A DNA stretch of 64,000 bases, taken from Sipunculus nudus. Taxonomy: Eukaryota > Annelida > Sipuncula > Golfingiida > Sipunculidae. Each line of letters opens with the position of its first letter. Within the stretch, counting starts at the first letter, position 1. A program made the position numbers and the translations under genes. Location of the stretch: NCBI GenBank assembly GCA_026874595.1, contig CM049320.1, forward strand, positions 54,091,070-54,155,069, read 5' to 3'. Under the pieces are notes generated by a model that ran no database searches, was not told the origin of the DNA, and saw only the letters and a program-made list of their open reading frames with translations. Below are positions 23,979 to 35,284 of this stretch, in pieces.

Positions 23979-24090
23979 GACTTCACCAGGGCTGTACCAG
24001 CCGTATGGAATACACTTCCGGAGCACATGAGACGTTGTTAATACAATAATAGTCATATAAAACACATTTATTCAGAACTACTATCACATG
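23979..24090 (+). pseudogene. CR1-like LINE C-terminal fossil, unit 3
   Basis: Reads FTRAVPAVWNTLPEHMRR; the third tandem copy of the same fossil. Confidence 0.5.
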
Positions 24091-25415
24091 AATTATATTC
24101 AACAATCTCTCTGAATGTTTTTATTATTATTTTAAATATAATTTAGTTTAAGTCTCTTCAGTCTTCCTTTTAATCAGGTAAGGATCTTATTATATTCTGT
24201 TTTAATTTAAGAGTATTATTTTTAGGATCTTTATAACACATTAGCGGCCAAGCTAAATATTCTCTGAGTGCAACGCCCTGCAGCAGAGAGAAAGAGAGAG
24301 AGAGAGAGAGAGAGGAGGGGAAATGTTTACACCAGGCCCGGCAAAGTCAAGGGGCTCACGCAATAGCGGCTCCTGTACACGCCCCGATCGACCGTTGATA
24401 TATTAGTGAAAATAATAGATGGAGATTTAAAAACCGTCACGGTAGTAATCATGTATGATTATCAAACTATTTCACTTTCTTGATTTTTATGGAACATGAT
24501 AGGGTTCGTGTCCCATTCTACTTTGTGGTTGCTATAAGCATTCCACTTGCACGTGTGGAAATAAGACACAGGGGTTATGAAGTTGCTCGATTGAATACTG
24601 CGCAAGTCCGATTCCACCATGTGCCTTTTTATTTTTCCTTCATTTTATAAACTGGTATTTTTACTGCAAAAAAAAATTGTTTTTACTTTCATTACAAACA
24701 TCCTAAATGTATTTAACCAATCAAAATTGTATTATCTTATATTACACACAGTGATAGAGCTTTTTAGATACTGAGGTGGTAGCATGATGCAATGGACTTC
24801 GTCATTATCACCGTCAAACTAAGTCGGGAAATGTACTAAAACTGCGTGTGATCAAAGTGTAACCTAATATGATCAACACTACGGTTTATTGTATAATACT
24901 ATATAAAGATTTGTCTGAAAGTCATAAGTCGGGTTTGCCTTTGCTGAATTCTAAAGTGCGGTTGGGAATGCCGGTATAGGGCTAACATGTTCCGCAAGTG
25001 ATCGTCTGAGTTTTCTTTCAGAATTTATCAATTTACATACACTTGTTGGCGAAGGTACTTAAACATGTTTATTGCTATCTTTAAATGTATAAGATACGTG
25101 AAATAACTCCAAATAAGCCAAACCAATAATTTGAATCCGCGTTCTGATTACCCTGCCGATCTGTGTGTCAGTTATTTGGGACGCGCCCTTTAGTTGATTC
25201 CGCATGAGGCAGTCCTCACGGGGTAATAAGCCTGAAGGACCTTATGCTTCGCCATCTCGTGTTCACACCCAAAGTGTGATGTGTCACACCTTGGTCTCAC
25301 AAGCGGGTTTGCCGAAAGTTAGTGGCCAAAATACGCCCAAATATAAAACTAGACACATTTTTTTACGGTCCTCGCTGTTGTTTAATTAGGAATACTCCAT
25401 TGAATCAATTTTAAA

Positions 25416-26177
25416 CTACTGGGGGTAAAGAACTTTTCACAGCAAAGGCAGGGAGCCGTGGACGCGGTCACAGTCTCCACACCTTTCTTGCTTTCGAGTT
25501 ATCAAGCGCACTGATGGATTACAGATTTTTTCAATTCCTCAGAATTATTTCTGAGTTGAACCTCTAATAAATTGCCAGAAAATTGCCTTTGATTCTCGTA
25601 CCACCATACAAATCAACAACATGAAAGAAACGACATGTTGGTAGATTTTCAATAAAAGTGTGGTCATTGATCAGAACAGGAATGACTACAGATAAATATT
25701 CTCGAACAATTATTTTTTTGTAATTTAATAAAACAATTTCACTGGTAATGACAGGTCTGTTCATGAAATAATGGGTGCTTGATTTTCCTCTTAAAGCTGA
25801 AGATATAGAATTTTTGTATTGTACAGGAAACGATTGTATTTCAACGCCTTGGGATTGAGCAATATTATGGGTTATTGTTCAGGAAACAAATTTTGATTCG
25901 TGCCTGTACTTAATTGAAATGTGTTAGTAATAAAATTGATAATCTGATAATCTGACAATCTCAGAAAAAAATTTAAAAAAATATTCTTTCTTTATATTGA
26001 TAATACATATAAATGGAAAATTATAAATATCCTGGGAGGGTAGTTCCTGCCTGTACTTGCTTAAATCTGAAGGCAATAAAAATAATTAGCTCAAGTAAAA
26101 TCCCGGATAAACAATTCAAATAAAATGTTCTTTAATAAATAAACAATTCTAGGAAATGTCAATGCATAAGTACTCAC
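25416..26177 (-). other. Intron sequence of an older PT unit
   Basis: Shares blocks with 40,800-41,560 (for example 'attgccagaaaattgccttt/attgccagaaaatttgcttt', 'gacatgttggtagattttca'), so it is intronic sequence of the block that also carries the 39-nt exon type. No exon inside. Confidence 0.5.
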
Positions 26178-26216
26178 CTTGCCATGGCGGAGTTGTAGGC
26201 CTTGGAGAGGTTGGCT
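26178..26216 (-). CDS. PT exon, 39 nt (PTSPRPTTPPWQ)
   Basis: Acceptor ttcttttacaaag, donor GTGAGT, phase 1/1. The WQ ending differs from the SP of its sister exon at 27651. Confidence 0.7.
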
Positions 26217-26339
26217 CTTTGTAAAAGAAATGAACCCGACGTAAACAATTAAACAAACTGTTCTATTTTAAATGGAAAATATATTGAAATGGAAAAAATA
26301 TAAATATCTACATTAATAATGTGCTAACTGTCATTCCTT

Positions 26340-26372
26340 ATGTATAGCTGTTGGCCCTATGTAAAACAAATA
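26340..26372 (-). pseudogene. Decayed PT exon, donor half lost
   Basis: An intact acceptor (gttttacatag) is followed by GGCCAACAGC, then intron-like sequence and an in-frame TGA; no donor. The same deletion junction occurs at about 33,840. Confidence 0.5.
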
Positions 26373-27239
26373 AAATATTATGTTGTGAATATCAGCCAAC
26401 ATGTATCAGGTTATTCGGTAGGATCAGTTGACAGGATTTTATCCTTCAGATTTGTTCAGGATAATTATTTTTTATTCAGTGATGCATATTCGAGGATGTT
26501 GGAAAACACAAAATGAAACATGCGATAAGATTTGACATCTATTTTGAAATATCTCAACTTACCTCAGGACCCGTTAGGAACATAATTTTATAAGGGCCTT
26601 TGGTATAAGATCAGAGAGTTCATAGACATTAACTTATAAAATTATTGTGCTTCAGTATTATATAATTAGATTAGGGACAGTTTTATTTCAGATTGCCACT
26701 TCCTATAACGGTCAATATTTCGATATTGATTAGCTCTGACACAAGTGTTAAGATATTAAATGTTCTTCCACATTTCTCTGTCCCTGGATTAATTTTCTGT
26801 TTGTTCTATTGTTCGATTTTAGAGATTATAGAAAGGAATTTCATCAAGTTAAAGAATTCCAGGTGTTACAATTGGTTAGAGTAAGGGAACGTTAAGTTCG
26901 TTTCAAATATATATTTCACAAAGAATTGCCTTTGCGTCACATTCGATCACAATGTTCAACAACATACAAGAATCGACATGTTCATATTTTCAATAAACGG
27001 ATGGATACTGTAGAAGGAAACTGGTCAACGAATTGACTGTTTTATCATTTAAACGGTGCAAGTATTCTTGTAAACAATAAAAGTTCCAAAATGTAATATA
27101 ATAATAATGCGTTTACCTTCTCATGAATATTTTTTGTTGTTTTTTTTTTCAAATAATAACATTTCTTATTTCATAATCCATGGTATAAAACATTGAGCAA
27201 GAAGTCAATAAACAGAGAAAGTATTTCTATACGTGAAGA

Positions 27240-27383
27240 TTCCCTATATTTAAATATACACTTCCCACTTAATTACCAACTGACGAAGAAGTCTTTGTAC
27301 TTCGAAAGCTCTTGTGTTAATAAACTAGTTAGTTTATCTAAAAGGCATCACTGTTTATCTAAAATTTCGCTATATATATATAT

Positions 27384-27415
<32 letters not shown>

Positions 27416-27417
27416 TT
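27240..27417 (+). mobile_element. Penelope-like terminal fragment with hammerhead-like core
   Basis: Plus strand: CTGACGA (27280-27286), an unpaired A, a 5-bp perfect stem GAAGT (27288-27292) with ACTTC (27299-27303), then GAAA (27304-27307). 'aaactagttag' and 'aaaggcatcactgtttatct' follow, then an (AT)n tail. The same block recurs at 60,180 and 61,880. Conserved catalytic-core bases suggest a hammerhead ribozyme of the kind known in Penelope-like elements. I could not define stems I and III. Confidence 0.5.
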
Positions 27418-27650
27418 ACTTTGGTCATTTAATGAAACAATTTTCCTGGCAAATTACAGATCAGACAAATTTTATTTTGCGTCTGTGCTGGCGTAAAATG
27501 TGTTAGCAATTAACATTAATAACCTCAAGTAAGATTTCAGCTACACCTTTCAAACAAAATGTTTTTTTTTCAAATGAACAATTTTTAGAAATGGAAAATT
27601 ATAAATATTTTAAGTATTGATGTGTTAACTTTCATTTTTTGAGTACTCAC

Positions 27651-27689
27651 CTGGCGATGGCGGAGTTGTAGGCCTTGGAGATGTTGGCT
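27651..27689 (-). CDS. PT exon, 39 nt (PTSPRPTTPPSP)
   Basis: Acceptor cttttacaaag, donor GTGAGT, phase 1/1. Closest sister is 26178. Confidence 0.7.
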
Positions 27690-28375
27690 CTTTGTAAAAG
27701 AAATGAACCCGACGTAAACAATTAACAAACTTTTCTGTCTTAAATGGAAAATATATTGAAAGGAAAAAAAATATAAATATCCACATAAAAAATTTGCTAA
27801 CTGCCAAGGTTTGTTGCCGGACCACAGCTGTGAAGATGAATAGGTGTTATCATCTGTTCCTGCGGGATAAATATAACCCATTACAAATAGAAAAGTATAT
27901 AAATATATTTATATATGTGTGTGCGCATGACAGGGAGGTGGGGAGCATAAATTAGATGATCAAAATTATTTCATTGTTGAACTGACCAATACACAATGAC
28001 TTAATATGGAGAAAATACGGATAAAGTAATTGCAAGTTGGCAACACGAAGGCTGTGGGTTTCGTACTTCGATTTAAGGACGGTCGTCCATTCTTTGGAGT
28101 ACGTATACCTAAATCGAAAGACGTCTTAAAAACTTTGGTCAGCCCTGACCTGGTTAATGTATCGCATATTATGCAAATGTAAATTATCAAGCATTATATT
28201 AATAAGATATGGATACCGGTCTTCTAGTCATTCGCATCATTTTAAAGGACTTGCACACCTTTCTTTCACGCGGACGATATTAACGTGGTGATTTTATCTT
28301 TCACAGCTGACATGTCTTGTATGAAAAATTGCTGTGTATTTATCACGTAATATGTGCAATTAATTTACATAACGT

Positions 28376-28669
28376 TCACCTATTGTACATGTATATTTGT
28401 AATAAAAACGACTTTATCAAATAACCATTCTTTGATACCGATTCGTTACGGTGATTGTATATTATTGACTCGTCACTCGAATTGTCATCATCCCCGCTCA
28501 CGGTCGGCTCAAGCATGTACGGCTGTATATTTTCCCTCCCCGGTATCCTTGTATCTTTACCTTTATGATCACTAAAGTTGTCGTAGCTTGAAGAGTCAAA
28601 ATCGACTGTTGAATCCGTGATGGACTCGAAACTTTCAGAAAGGACACCGTTACAAAAAACAGTGGCCAT
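28376..28669 (-). CDS. First-exon candidate with IQPYMLEP motif and acidic Ser-rich stretch
   Basis: ATG at 28669 opens 97 codons: MATVFCNGVLSESFESITDS, then GRENIQPYMLEPTVSGDDDN and SSDES. 'IQPYMxEP' followed by acidic serines resembles the N-terminus of invertebrate proteins with the P2X7-receptor-type cytoplasmic (ballast-like) domain; this is family memory, not proof. The frame is open upstream of the ATG to the hAT insertion. The exon probably ends at a donor (GTATCA) near NES rather than at the ORF stop. No second exon found. It sits inside an intron of the mucin-like gene, on the same strand, so it may be a nested or decayed gene fragment. Confidence 0.35.
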   Translation of the reverse strand: MATVFCNGVLSESFESITDSTVDFDSSSYDNFSDHKGKDTRIPGRENIQPYMLEPTVSGDDDNSSDESIIYNHRNESVSKNGYLIKSFLLQIYMYNR

Positions 28670-28716
28670 TGTATATACACAGGCTGACTGCCGTAGTAAG
28701 CCGGCAGTTCCTGAGC

Positions 28717-28724
28717 TGACGTCA
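28717..28724. promoter_or_regulatory. Perfect CRE (TGACGTCA)
   Basis: Palindromic CREB/ATF site 48-55 bp upstream of the 28669 ATG, in locally GC-richer DNA. It fits a promoter for the IQPYMLEP exon. A single 8-bp match is weak evidence alone. Confidence 0.35.
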
Positions 28725-28800
28725 CAGCCTGTGCCTGCACTTGAGAACCCGAGCGGCTCTGTAGCACTGACCGTGTCGCGAGTAGCCACTAGATTTGGGT

Positions 28801-28905
28801 CCGAGTACTTTTAAAGTACTCGAATACAAGTACTGAGTACAAGTATAAGTATTTTTGCACTTTTTTTCAAAAGTACACGGGTACGAGTACCGAGTACTCA
28901 AAATA
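28801..28905. repeat. Left subterminal AGTACT/GAGTAC repeats of the hAT element
   Basis: Many overlapping palindromic AGTACT and GAGTACT units, mirrored at 30,731-30,866. Such arrays are the usual transposase-binding zone in hAT elements and can fold into long hairpins. Confidence 0.8.
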
Positions 28906-30730
28906 TACACATGAGTGCCTTAATTAGTACTTTTTTAACCAAACTTGTTTTATGATGTTATTAAATTAAATATATACTTACAAAGTTAAAACATATTTTT
29001 ATTTATGAAAACCAAGGACAAAATAAAAATATAATCATGTTGTGTTATGCTTTATCAAAATACTGAGGCGAAATGCAAACTCTAGGGCTAATTAACACAT
29101 CATTTACAGTTGAAATATATCAAAGCATTAACTTATTATAGTAGACAGTTTGCATTAAAGAAACATCTGGTCTTGTAGATTCTCAAAAATAAATTTCTTT
29201 GCCAGGACAAGATACACAATTTACTGAATGTTGTATTTTGCACATTCAAAATACTGGTGGGAATGTTTAGAAACTTTAACATAAAAAGTGACATTAAAGT
29301 CAATATATAAAAGTTATATTGCTAAAGGGAATCTCACTTACATTGTATAAAGCCTATAACCATATGTTAACCATATGTAATCAAATAATAACAATGATAA
29401 CAATAATAATAACAACCATATGTTATTATGCATATAATATCACATTATGAATAATATATGGCTGTAGCCTAATGAAGATATTTAATGACAACCGGTATAT
29501 GTGAAAATAGTATAAAACAACATATCTGACAGACTGAACATGTCATTCATCATGGGTAATAACGACAGTTACATCAGTGGCATATTACATCAAGGAATTA
29601 TACGTAATGATAGTAATACGTAATATTAATAGAATATTAGAGGTTTTCAAAGTTAGTAAGAGTAATATTACTATTGATAGAAAAGAAATTTGAACCAGTA
29701 AAGGTAAAAGTACCTCAAGTGATAATAGCTATTACTGTTCTATTACAACCCTAGGCTAACACATCCGATGAATTGAGTGTTTGTTAGATTAGGTTGATAG
29801 ATCACAGTAAAGGGCCCAGTGTAGTGTGATTAGTTAATGCGGGGTGCTTTCATTGTCGAATGGGCACTGGACAGAAGGCTTTGCTTGGGTGGTTCTCTTT
29901 GTTGATCCATGATGTAGGCTTGGTCATTGACGTTGGAGAAGTCATTTTTTTAGCGTCCACAATATGTTGGGCAAGTTATTGTCAGCTGATAGTAGAATGT
30001 GATGCTGCAGCCTATGTTGTAGTAGCTACCGGGTGTATGATCTGATAGTCACAGCTTTATTGGGTTTATCAGTTTAGAATCAACAGTTGAGTCTTAGATG
30101 TGCCACAGGCTGTGTACAGAGCTCATCAAAGACTGAAATTCCCACAGAAAATTGGCTAAACTTACAATCACATTTAGTTTCATATATAAATCAATTCAAG
30201 CTTGATTAGCCAAGGCCTCGGAGCACTGTCGAGTTTATGTAATGATGAAGAGGTTCTGAGTATATTTAATTGTATTGAATTGTGGCAAACCTTAACTTCT
30301 TTATGTTTGGATCATTCAAAAATTAGAATATTTTTCTTAAAATATTACTCAGTATGAATTTGCTGATTTAATGTTTTATTGAATACTATGTTAAACTTAT
30401 CTTGCTGGAAATATATAATGCTGTTCACATGTACACATGAATTGCATGAATGTATTAATAATGAAATAGTTCAATTTATTTATATTTTATATAATATAAA
30501 AGTAATGGTATTAGTAATAAGAGCCAAGTATTAGTAATAGTAGTAGATATCGATGCGAAACTGCTGTAATAGTTTGTTATAGTAACAGATGGATTACTTA
30601 AAGTACTATTATACAGATATTATATAATATATATTATATATAATATCTTACTATAATATACTATAATAAATTACTACTAATATTATAAATTGAGATTAAA
30701 GAAATTTAAATGATATATGAAATACCCAAA

Positions 30731-30866
30731 AGTACTCATGAATTACTCATATGAGTAACGAGTACTTTCAAAGTACTTTTGTGATTTTTAAAAAGTACTC
30801 GAGTACGAGTACTGAGTACTGAAAAAAGTACTCATAAGTACGAGTACTATGAGTACGAGTACTTTT
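30731..30866. repeat. Right subterminal AGTACT/GAGTAC repeats
   Basis: Denser than the left copy; includes nested inverted units such as AGTACTCGAGTAC. Confidence 0.8.
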
Positions 30867-31377
30867 GGAACCAACCCTGGTAGCCACATATTTGCCTAAC
30901 TGCTCATTAATCAAGCTCAGTCAGCACAGGTTACCAGCGGTATGTCACTTAAATAGGGGTAAGATGCACTATACACAAATGGGGTATATTGTGCTCAGTT
31001 TTATATAGTTAGATTAGGGGCAGTATTATTTCAGATTGCCACTTCCTATAACGGTCAAAATTTCGATATTGATTAGCTCTAACAAATGTGTTAAGATATT
31101 AAATGTTCTTCTACATTTCTCTGTCCCTGGATTAATTTTCCGTTTGTCCTATTGTTCAATTGTTTAGAGTGAAGAATGGAATATCATCATGTTAAAGAAT
31201 TCCCGATGTTACAATTGGTTAGGGTTAGGGAACGTTAAGTTCGTTTCAAATGTATATTTTCCAAACAATTGCCTTTGCGTCACATTCGACCACAACATTT
31301 CTTATTTCATAATCCATGGTATAAAACATAGAGCAAAAAGTCAATAAACAGAGAAAGTTTTTCTATACCTGAAGATT

Positions 31378-31379
<2 letters not shown>

Positions 31380-31415
<36 letters not shown>
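31380..31415. repeat. (AT)n microsatellite
   Basis: AT run in the same intron position as the (AT)n at 27371-27417. Confidence 0.9.
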
Positions 31416-31418
<3 letters not shown>

Positions 31419-31650
31419 CTTTGGTCATTTAATGAATCAATTTTCCTGCCAAATTACAGATTACACGAAATTTATTTTGTGTCTGTGCTGGCGTAAATTG
31501 TGTTAGCAATTAACATTAATAACCTCTAGTAAGATTTCAGCTAAACCTTTCAAACAAAATGTTTTTATTTCAAATGAACAAATTTTAGAAATGGAAAATT
31601 ATAAATATTTACAATATTCATGTGTTAACTTTCATTTATTGAGTACTCAC

Positions 31651-31686
31651 CTGGCGATGGACAGGTAGGACATGGAGTTGATGGCC
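31651..31686 (-). CDS. PT exon, 36 nt (PSTPCPTCPSP)
   Basis: Acceptor ttttttttagtag, donor GTGAGT, phase 1/1. Carries two cysteines in a CPTC arrangement. Confidence 0.7.
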
Positions 31687-31782
31687 CTACTAAAAAAAAA
31701 TGAGTCATACATAAAAGAGTCTGTTTGAATATCAGCCAACATGCATCAGGTTTAATATTATTATAAGTACATATTTCCCGCA

Positions 31783-31803
31783 GGACATGGAGTTTTTGGC
31801 ACT
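31783..31803 (-). pseudogene. Decayed 36-nt PT exon
   Basis: Acceptor gttttacatag followed by TGCCAAAAACTCCATGTCCT, fused to intron sequence (GCGGGAAATATG); the donor and 3' third are deleted. Confidence 0.55.
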
Positions 31804-32161
31804 ATGTAAAACAAAGGAGGCTGACATAAACTAATTGAATATTGAATATCAGGCAACATGCATTAATTAAATATTGTGATATGTTTGTATTTCCCACGTT
31901 TACAAGATTTTATGCCTCTGTTTTGTACGGAAAACTATAAAATATCCAAATATATGGATTGTTTCCTGTAATCCTGAAAGTGTTTAGGTATTTAAAATTA
32001 ATAATCTGAAGGAAAATTTCAGTTGGTCAATTAAATAATCTGTTCTGTTTTAAATGGACAATATCTGGAAATGAATAAATTATATATATATCCGCATAAA
32101 TAATGTGATTACAGTCATTCCTCATGATTCATGTCTTAGCTTTCATTAATTGAGTACTCAC

Positions 32162-32197
32162 CTGGCGGGGGACAGGTAGGACATGGAGTTGTTGGCC
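32162..32197 (-). CDS. PT exon, 36 nt (PTTPCPTCPPP)
   Basis: Acceptor ttttttttcatag, donor GTGAGT, phase 1/1. Lies about 80 bp from a Tigger-like MITE. Confidence 0.7.
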
Positions 32198-32278
32198 CTA
32201 TGAAAAAAAAGAGTCCGACATGAAATAGTCTGTATGAATATCAGCCAACATGCATCAGGTTTAATATGATAATAAGTA

Positions 32279-32875
32279 TAGTAGAGCGCCGTATTTCCGA
32301 ATGCCGAATTTCCGATAATTCGTTTTTCCGAAATTTAAAATGGGCAACCGAAAATTTATTCGTATTTCCGAAATGTTTTTCAAGCATGTACACCGCAAAT
32401 GAATTTTTGTATTTAGGAGTCACAAAGGCCTGCATTCAGGTTGTTAAGCCGATTGTTGACCCTAATTAATTAGTTCTGGGTCGATGCTGTCACACAAAGG
32501 TATGATAACTACAGCTAGTCGCGCAACGCCAGGCTTTGTATACCCCTAGTAAGCGCCTAAGCAGTTATCCAAGAGCACTTGTGTATCGAATGTCTATCGA
32601 TCACGATTGTCTTGCTGTCACTTGCAAGAGACATGTATCCAAAGAAAAGAAAACGGATTGCGTTATGCACGTGCCGCACTGGCACCGCCTGCGGGCTGTT
32701 AAAGAAACTAACCAAGCTGCAATAAAGGCGGTGTCATTTGACCTTTCCCTACTATTTTATTTAAAAATGGCACACAAGTATTCCTTAAACAGGTTAAAAG
32801 TTCCGGTTGTAAATTTTCATTTTTCCGAAAACAAAGCTTGTCCCCGACGCTTTCGGAAAAAACGGCGCTCTACTG
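32279..32875. mobile_element. pogo/Tigger-like MITE, 597 bp
   Basis: The termini are inverted (left TAGTAGAGCGCCGTATTTCC; right, read inward, CAGTAGAGCGCCGTTTTTTC). They are flanked by TA duplications at 32277-32278 and 32876-32877. Host sequence 'aataagta'+'cgtatttcccgtttaata' rejoins exactly as in sister introns. CAGTAGAG...CCGAA ends resemble pogo/Tigger elements. Short internal ORFs show no transposase motifs. Confidence 0.8.
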
Positions 32876-33109
32876 TACGTATTTCCCGTTTAATACACCA
32901 TTGGAAATTGTAAAAAGAAAATGTGCTCCAGAAAATTATATGTTTCATTATTATCACGGTATTAGTATTCTTGGAAACAATAACGTTCCAAAATATAATA
33001 TAATAAATATGAGTTGTATATATATATATAATACATTATCTATGCTCTCTGGTATACGGATCGAGCCCTCTGTTGACGCAAGGTAACGAACTTATATTGA
33101 TTTATATAA

Positions 33110-33131
33110 TATATATATATATATATATATG
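33110..33131. repeat. (AT)n microsatellite
   Basis: Short AT run in the recurring intron position. Confidence 0.85.
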
Positions 33132-33484
33132 TTGGTCATTTAATGAAACAATTTTAAGGGCAAGGACAGGTCACTTCAAACAAAAATCCAGGTGTAATAT
33201 ACCCCGCTTTACCTGGAATGGAGTGTAAATATCATTGTGCAAAAAAGATGCTAAATTCACCCCATAAAATTTATCAGTACCCTGGGTAATATGCTCAGAT
33301 TACACAGGTTTTAATTCTTATATGCGCCTGCGTAAAATGTGTAGGCAATTTTTAACCCTTATCGCACGGATAATCTTAGCTAAATAATTCAAATAAAATG
33401 CCCTTTTTCAAATATATAATAACAGGGTAACGTCAATTATAGATATAATTTGTCATGTGTTAACTTTCATTAATTGATACTCAC

Positions 33485-33520
33485 CTGGCGGCGGAAATGT
33501 GGGACATGGAGTCGTTGGCC
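33485..33520 (-). CDS. PT exon, 36 nt (PTTPCPTFPPP)
   Basis: Acceptor gttttacatag, donor GTGAGT, phase 1/1. The second cysteine is replaced by Phe, leaving one unpaired Cys. Confidence 0.7.
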
Positions 33521-33835
33521 CTATGTAAAACAAATTATACTGACATAAACTAATCTGTTGGAATATCAGGCAACATGCATGAGGTTTAATATTGTGATAT
33601 GTATGTATTTCCCAAGTTGACAAGATTTTATGCCTCAGTTTTGTACAAGAATAGAATATATTTCCACATATATTAATTCGTGCCTCTACTTCCTGAAAAT
33701 GTTTAAGTATTTAAAATTTATTATCTAAAGGAAAATTTTAGTCAAACAACTAATAAAGTTCATTTGTTTTAAATGGACAATATCTGGAAATGAAAAATTA
33801 TAAATATCCACATAAATATTGTGTTAACAGTCATT

Positions 33836-33872
33836 CCTTATGTATAGTAGTTGGCTCTATGTAAAACAAATA
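33836..33872 (-). pseudogene. Decayed PT exon, donor half lost
   Basis: Acceptor gttttacatag then AGCCAACTACTATACATAAG and a stop; shares its deletion junction (tatacataagg) with the relic at 26,340. Confidence 0.5.
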
Positions 33873-34994
33873 AACTATTCTGTTTGAACATCACTCAACA
33901 TGCATCAGGTTTAAGAGTAGGATCAGTTGACAGGTATTTATGCCTCAGATTTGTTGAGGATATATATTTTTTTTATTCAGTGACGCATATTTGAAGATGT
34001 TGGAAAACATAAAACAAAATATGTGATAGATTTAACATCTTTTTGAAATTATCGAGACTTACAGCAGGACTCTTTTAGAAAACCGTTTGGTTAGGGCATT
34101 TGGCATGAGATCGGACAGTTCATAGAGGTAAACTTATACAATTATAATATTGTGCTTCAGTTTTATATAGTTAGATTATGCTCAGTTTTATTTCAGATTG
34201 GAACTTCCTTTTACGGACGATGTTTTGATATTAATCAGATCTGACACAAGTGTTATAATGTTCTTCCACATTTCTAAGTCTCTGGTTTCATTTTCCTTTC
34301 GTCCAACTGATCGATTGTAAAGAGGGTAGAAGAGATTTTCATCAAGTTAAATAATTCTAGATGTTACAATTGGTAAGGGTTTGGGAACGGTTAGTTCGTT
34401 TCAAATGTATACTTTACAAAATAACGCCTTTGCGTCACATTCGACCACACAGTTCAACAAAATACAAGAATCGACATGTTCATAAATGTTCAATAAACTG
34501 TCGGATACTTTGAAGAAAACTGTGGTCAATTTAAATTAATGTTTTATTATTATAACGGTGCCAGTATTCATGTAAACAATAAAAGTTCCAAAATGTAATA
34601 CAATTATTAGGAGTTAACCTTCTTATGAATACTTTTTTGTATTTTTCAAACAAAAACATTCCTTATTTCATAATCCGTGGTTTAAAATTTTCAGCAATAA
34701 GTTAAAAAAGGGAAAGTTTTTCTAAACATGAACATTCCCAAAATATATATATCTAACTAAATATTTAACTTGGATATAATGAATCAACTTTTACTGGCAA
34801 ATTACAGATTACACAAGATTTATTTTGTCTCTCCTTGCGTAAAATGTGTAAGCAATTAACATTAATAATCTCAGTAAAATTTCCGCTAAACCTTTCAAAC
34901 AAAATGTTCATTTTCAAATGAGCAATATTTAGAAATAGAAAATTATAAATATCCACATAAATTATGTGTTAACTTTCATAAATTGAGAACTCAC

Positions 34995-35030
34995 CCGGCG
35001 GCGGACATTTAGGACATGGAGTTGATGGCC
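34995..35030 (-). CDS. PT exon, 36 nt (PSTPCPKCPPP)
   Basis: Acceptor ttttttttcatag, donor GTGAGT, phase 1/1. Lys replaces the Thr between the two cysteines. Confidence 0.7.
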
Positions 35031-35241
35031 CTATGAAAAAAAAAATTAGTCCGACATGAAATAGTCTCTTTGAATATCAGCCGACATGCAACAGGTTTTA
35101 TATGATTATCAGTATGTAATACACTATTGGAAATTTTAGAAAGACACTGTGTTCAAGAGAATTATATGTTTCATTATTATCACGGTGCCGGTATTCTTTG
35201 AAACAATTAACTTTCCAAATATAATAAAATAATTATGAGTT

Positions 35242-35245
35242 ATAA

Positions 35246-35281
<36 letters not shown>
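35242..35281. repeat. (AT)n microsatellite
   Basis: AT run in the intron between the 34995 and 35637 exons. Confidence 0.9.

Positions 35282-35284
<3 letters not shown>

Larger units (their letters stand above)
22600..25415. repeat. 3-kb tandem array, unit 3
   Basis: Third unit, about 2.8 kb, with the same internal order. Homology ends near 25,415, where unrelated or older intron sequence begins. Confidence 0.85.
28790..30879. mobile_element. Non-autonomous hAT element, 2,090 bp
   Basis: Flanked by a perfect 8-bp target duplication GTAGCCAC (28782-28789 and 30880-30887). The right end reads inward as CAGGGTTGGTTCC, then AAAAGTACTCGTACTC; the left end is a mutated version (TAGATTTGGGTCCGAGTAC). 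CAGGG ends and 8-bp TSDs are hAT hallmarks. Subterminal zones at both ends are packed with AGTACT/GAGTAC repeats. No transposase ORF; the interior is AT-rich with no coding signal. Confidence 0.85.

Noticed and set aside
27585-27881. 98-codon minus-strand ORF overlapping the 39-nt PT exon at 27651.
   Set aside because: It runs through the intron and uses a different frame from the exon; it arises from the AT-rich surroundings.
28498-28767. Alternative minus-strand frame (MLQSRSGSQVQAQAVTSAQE...) overlapping the IQPYMLEP exon.
   Set aside because: It overlaps in another frame, has no family motif, and the IQPYMLEP frame has a better start context and motif.
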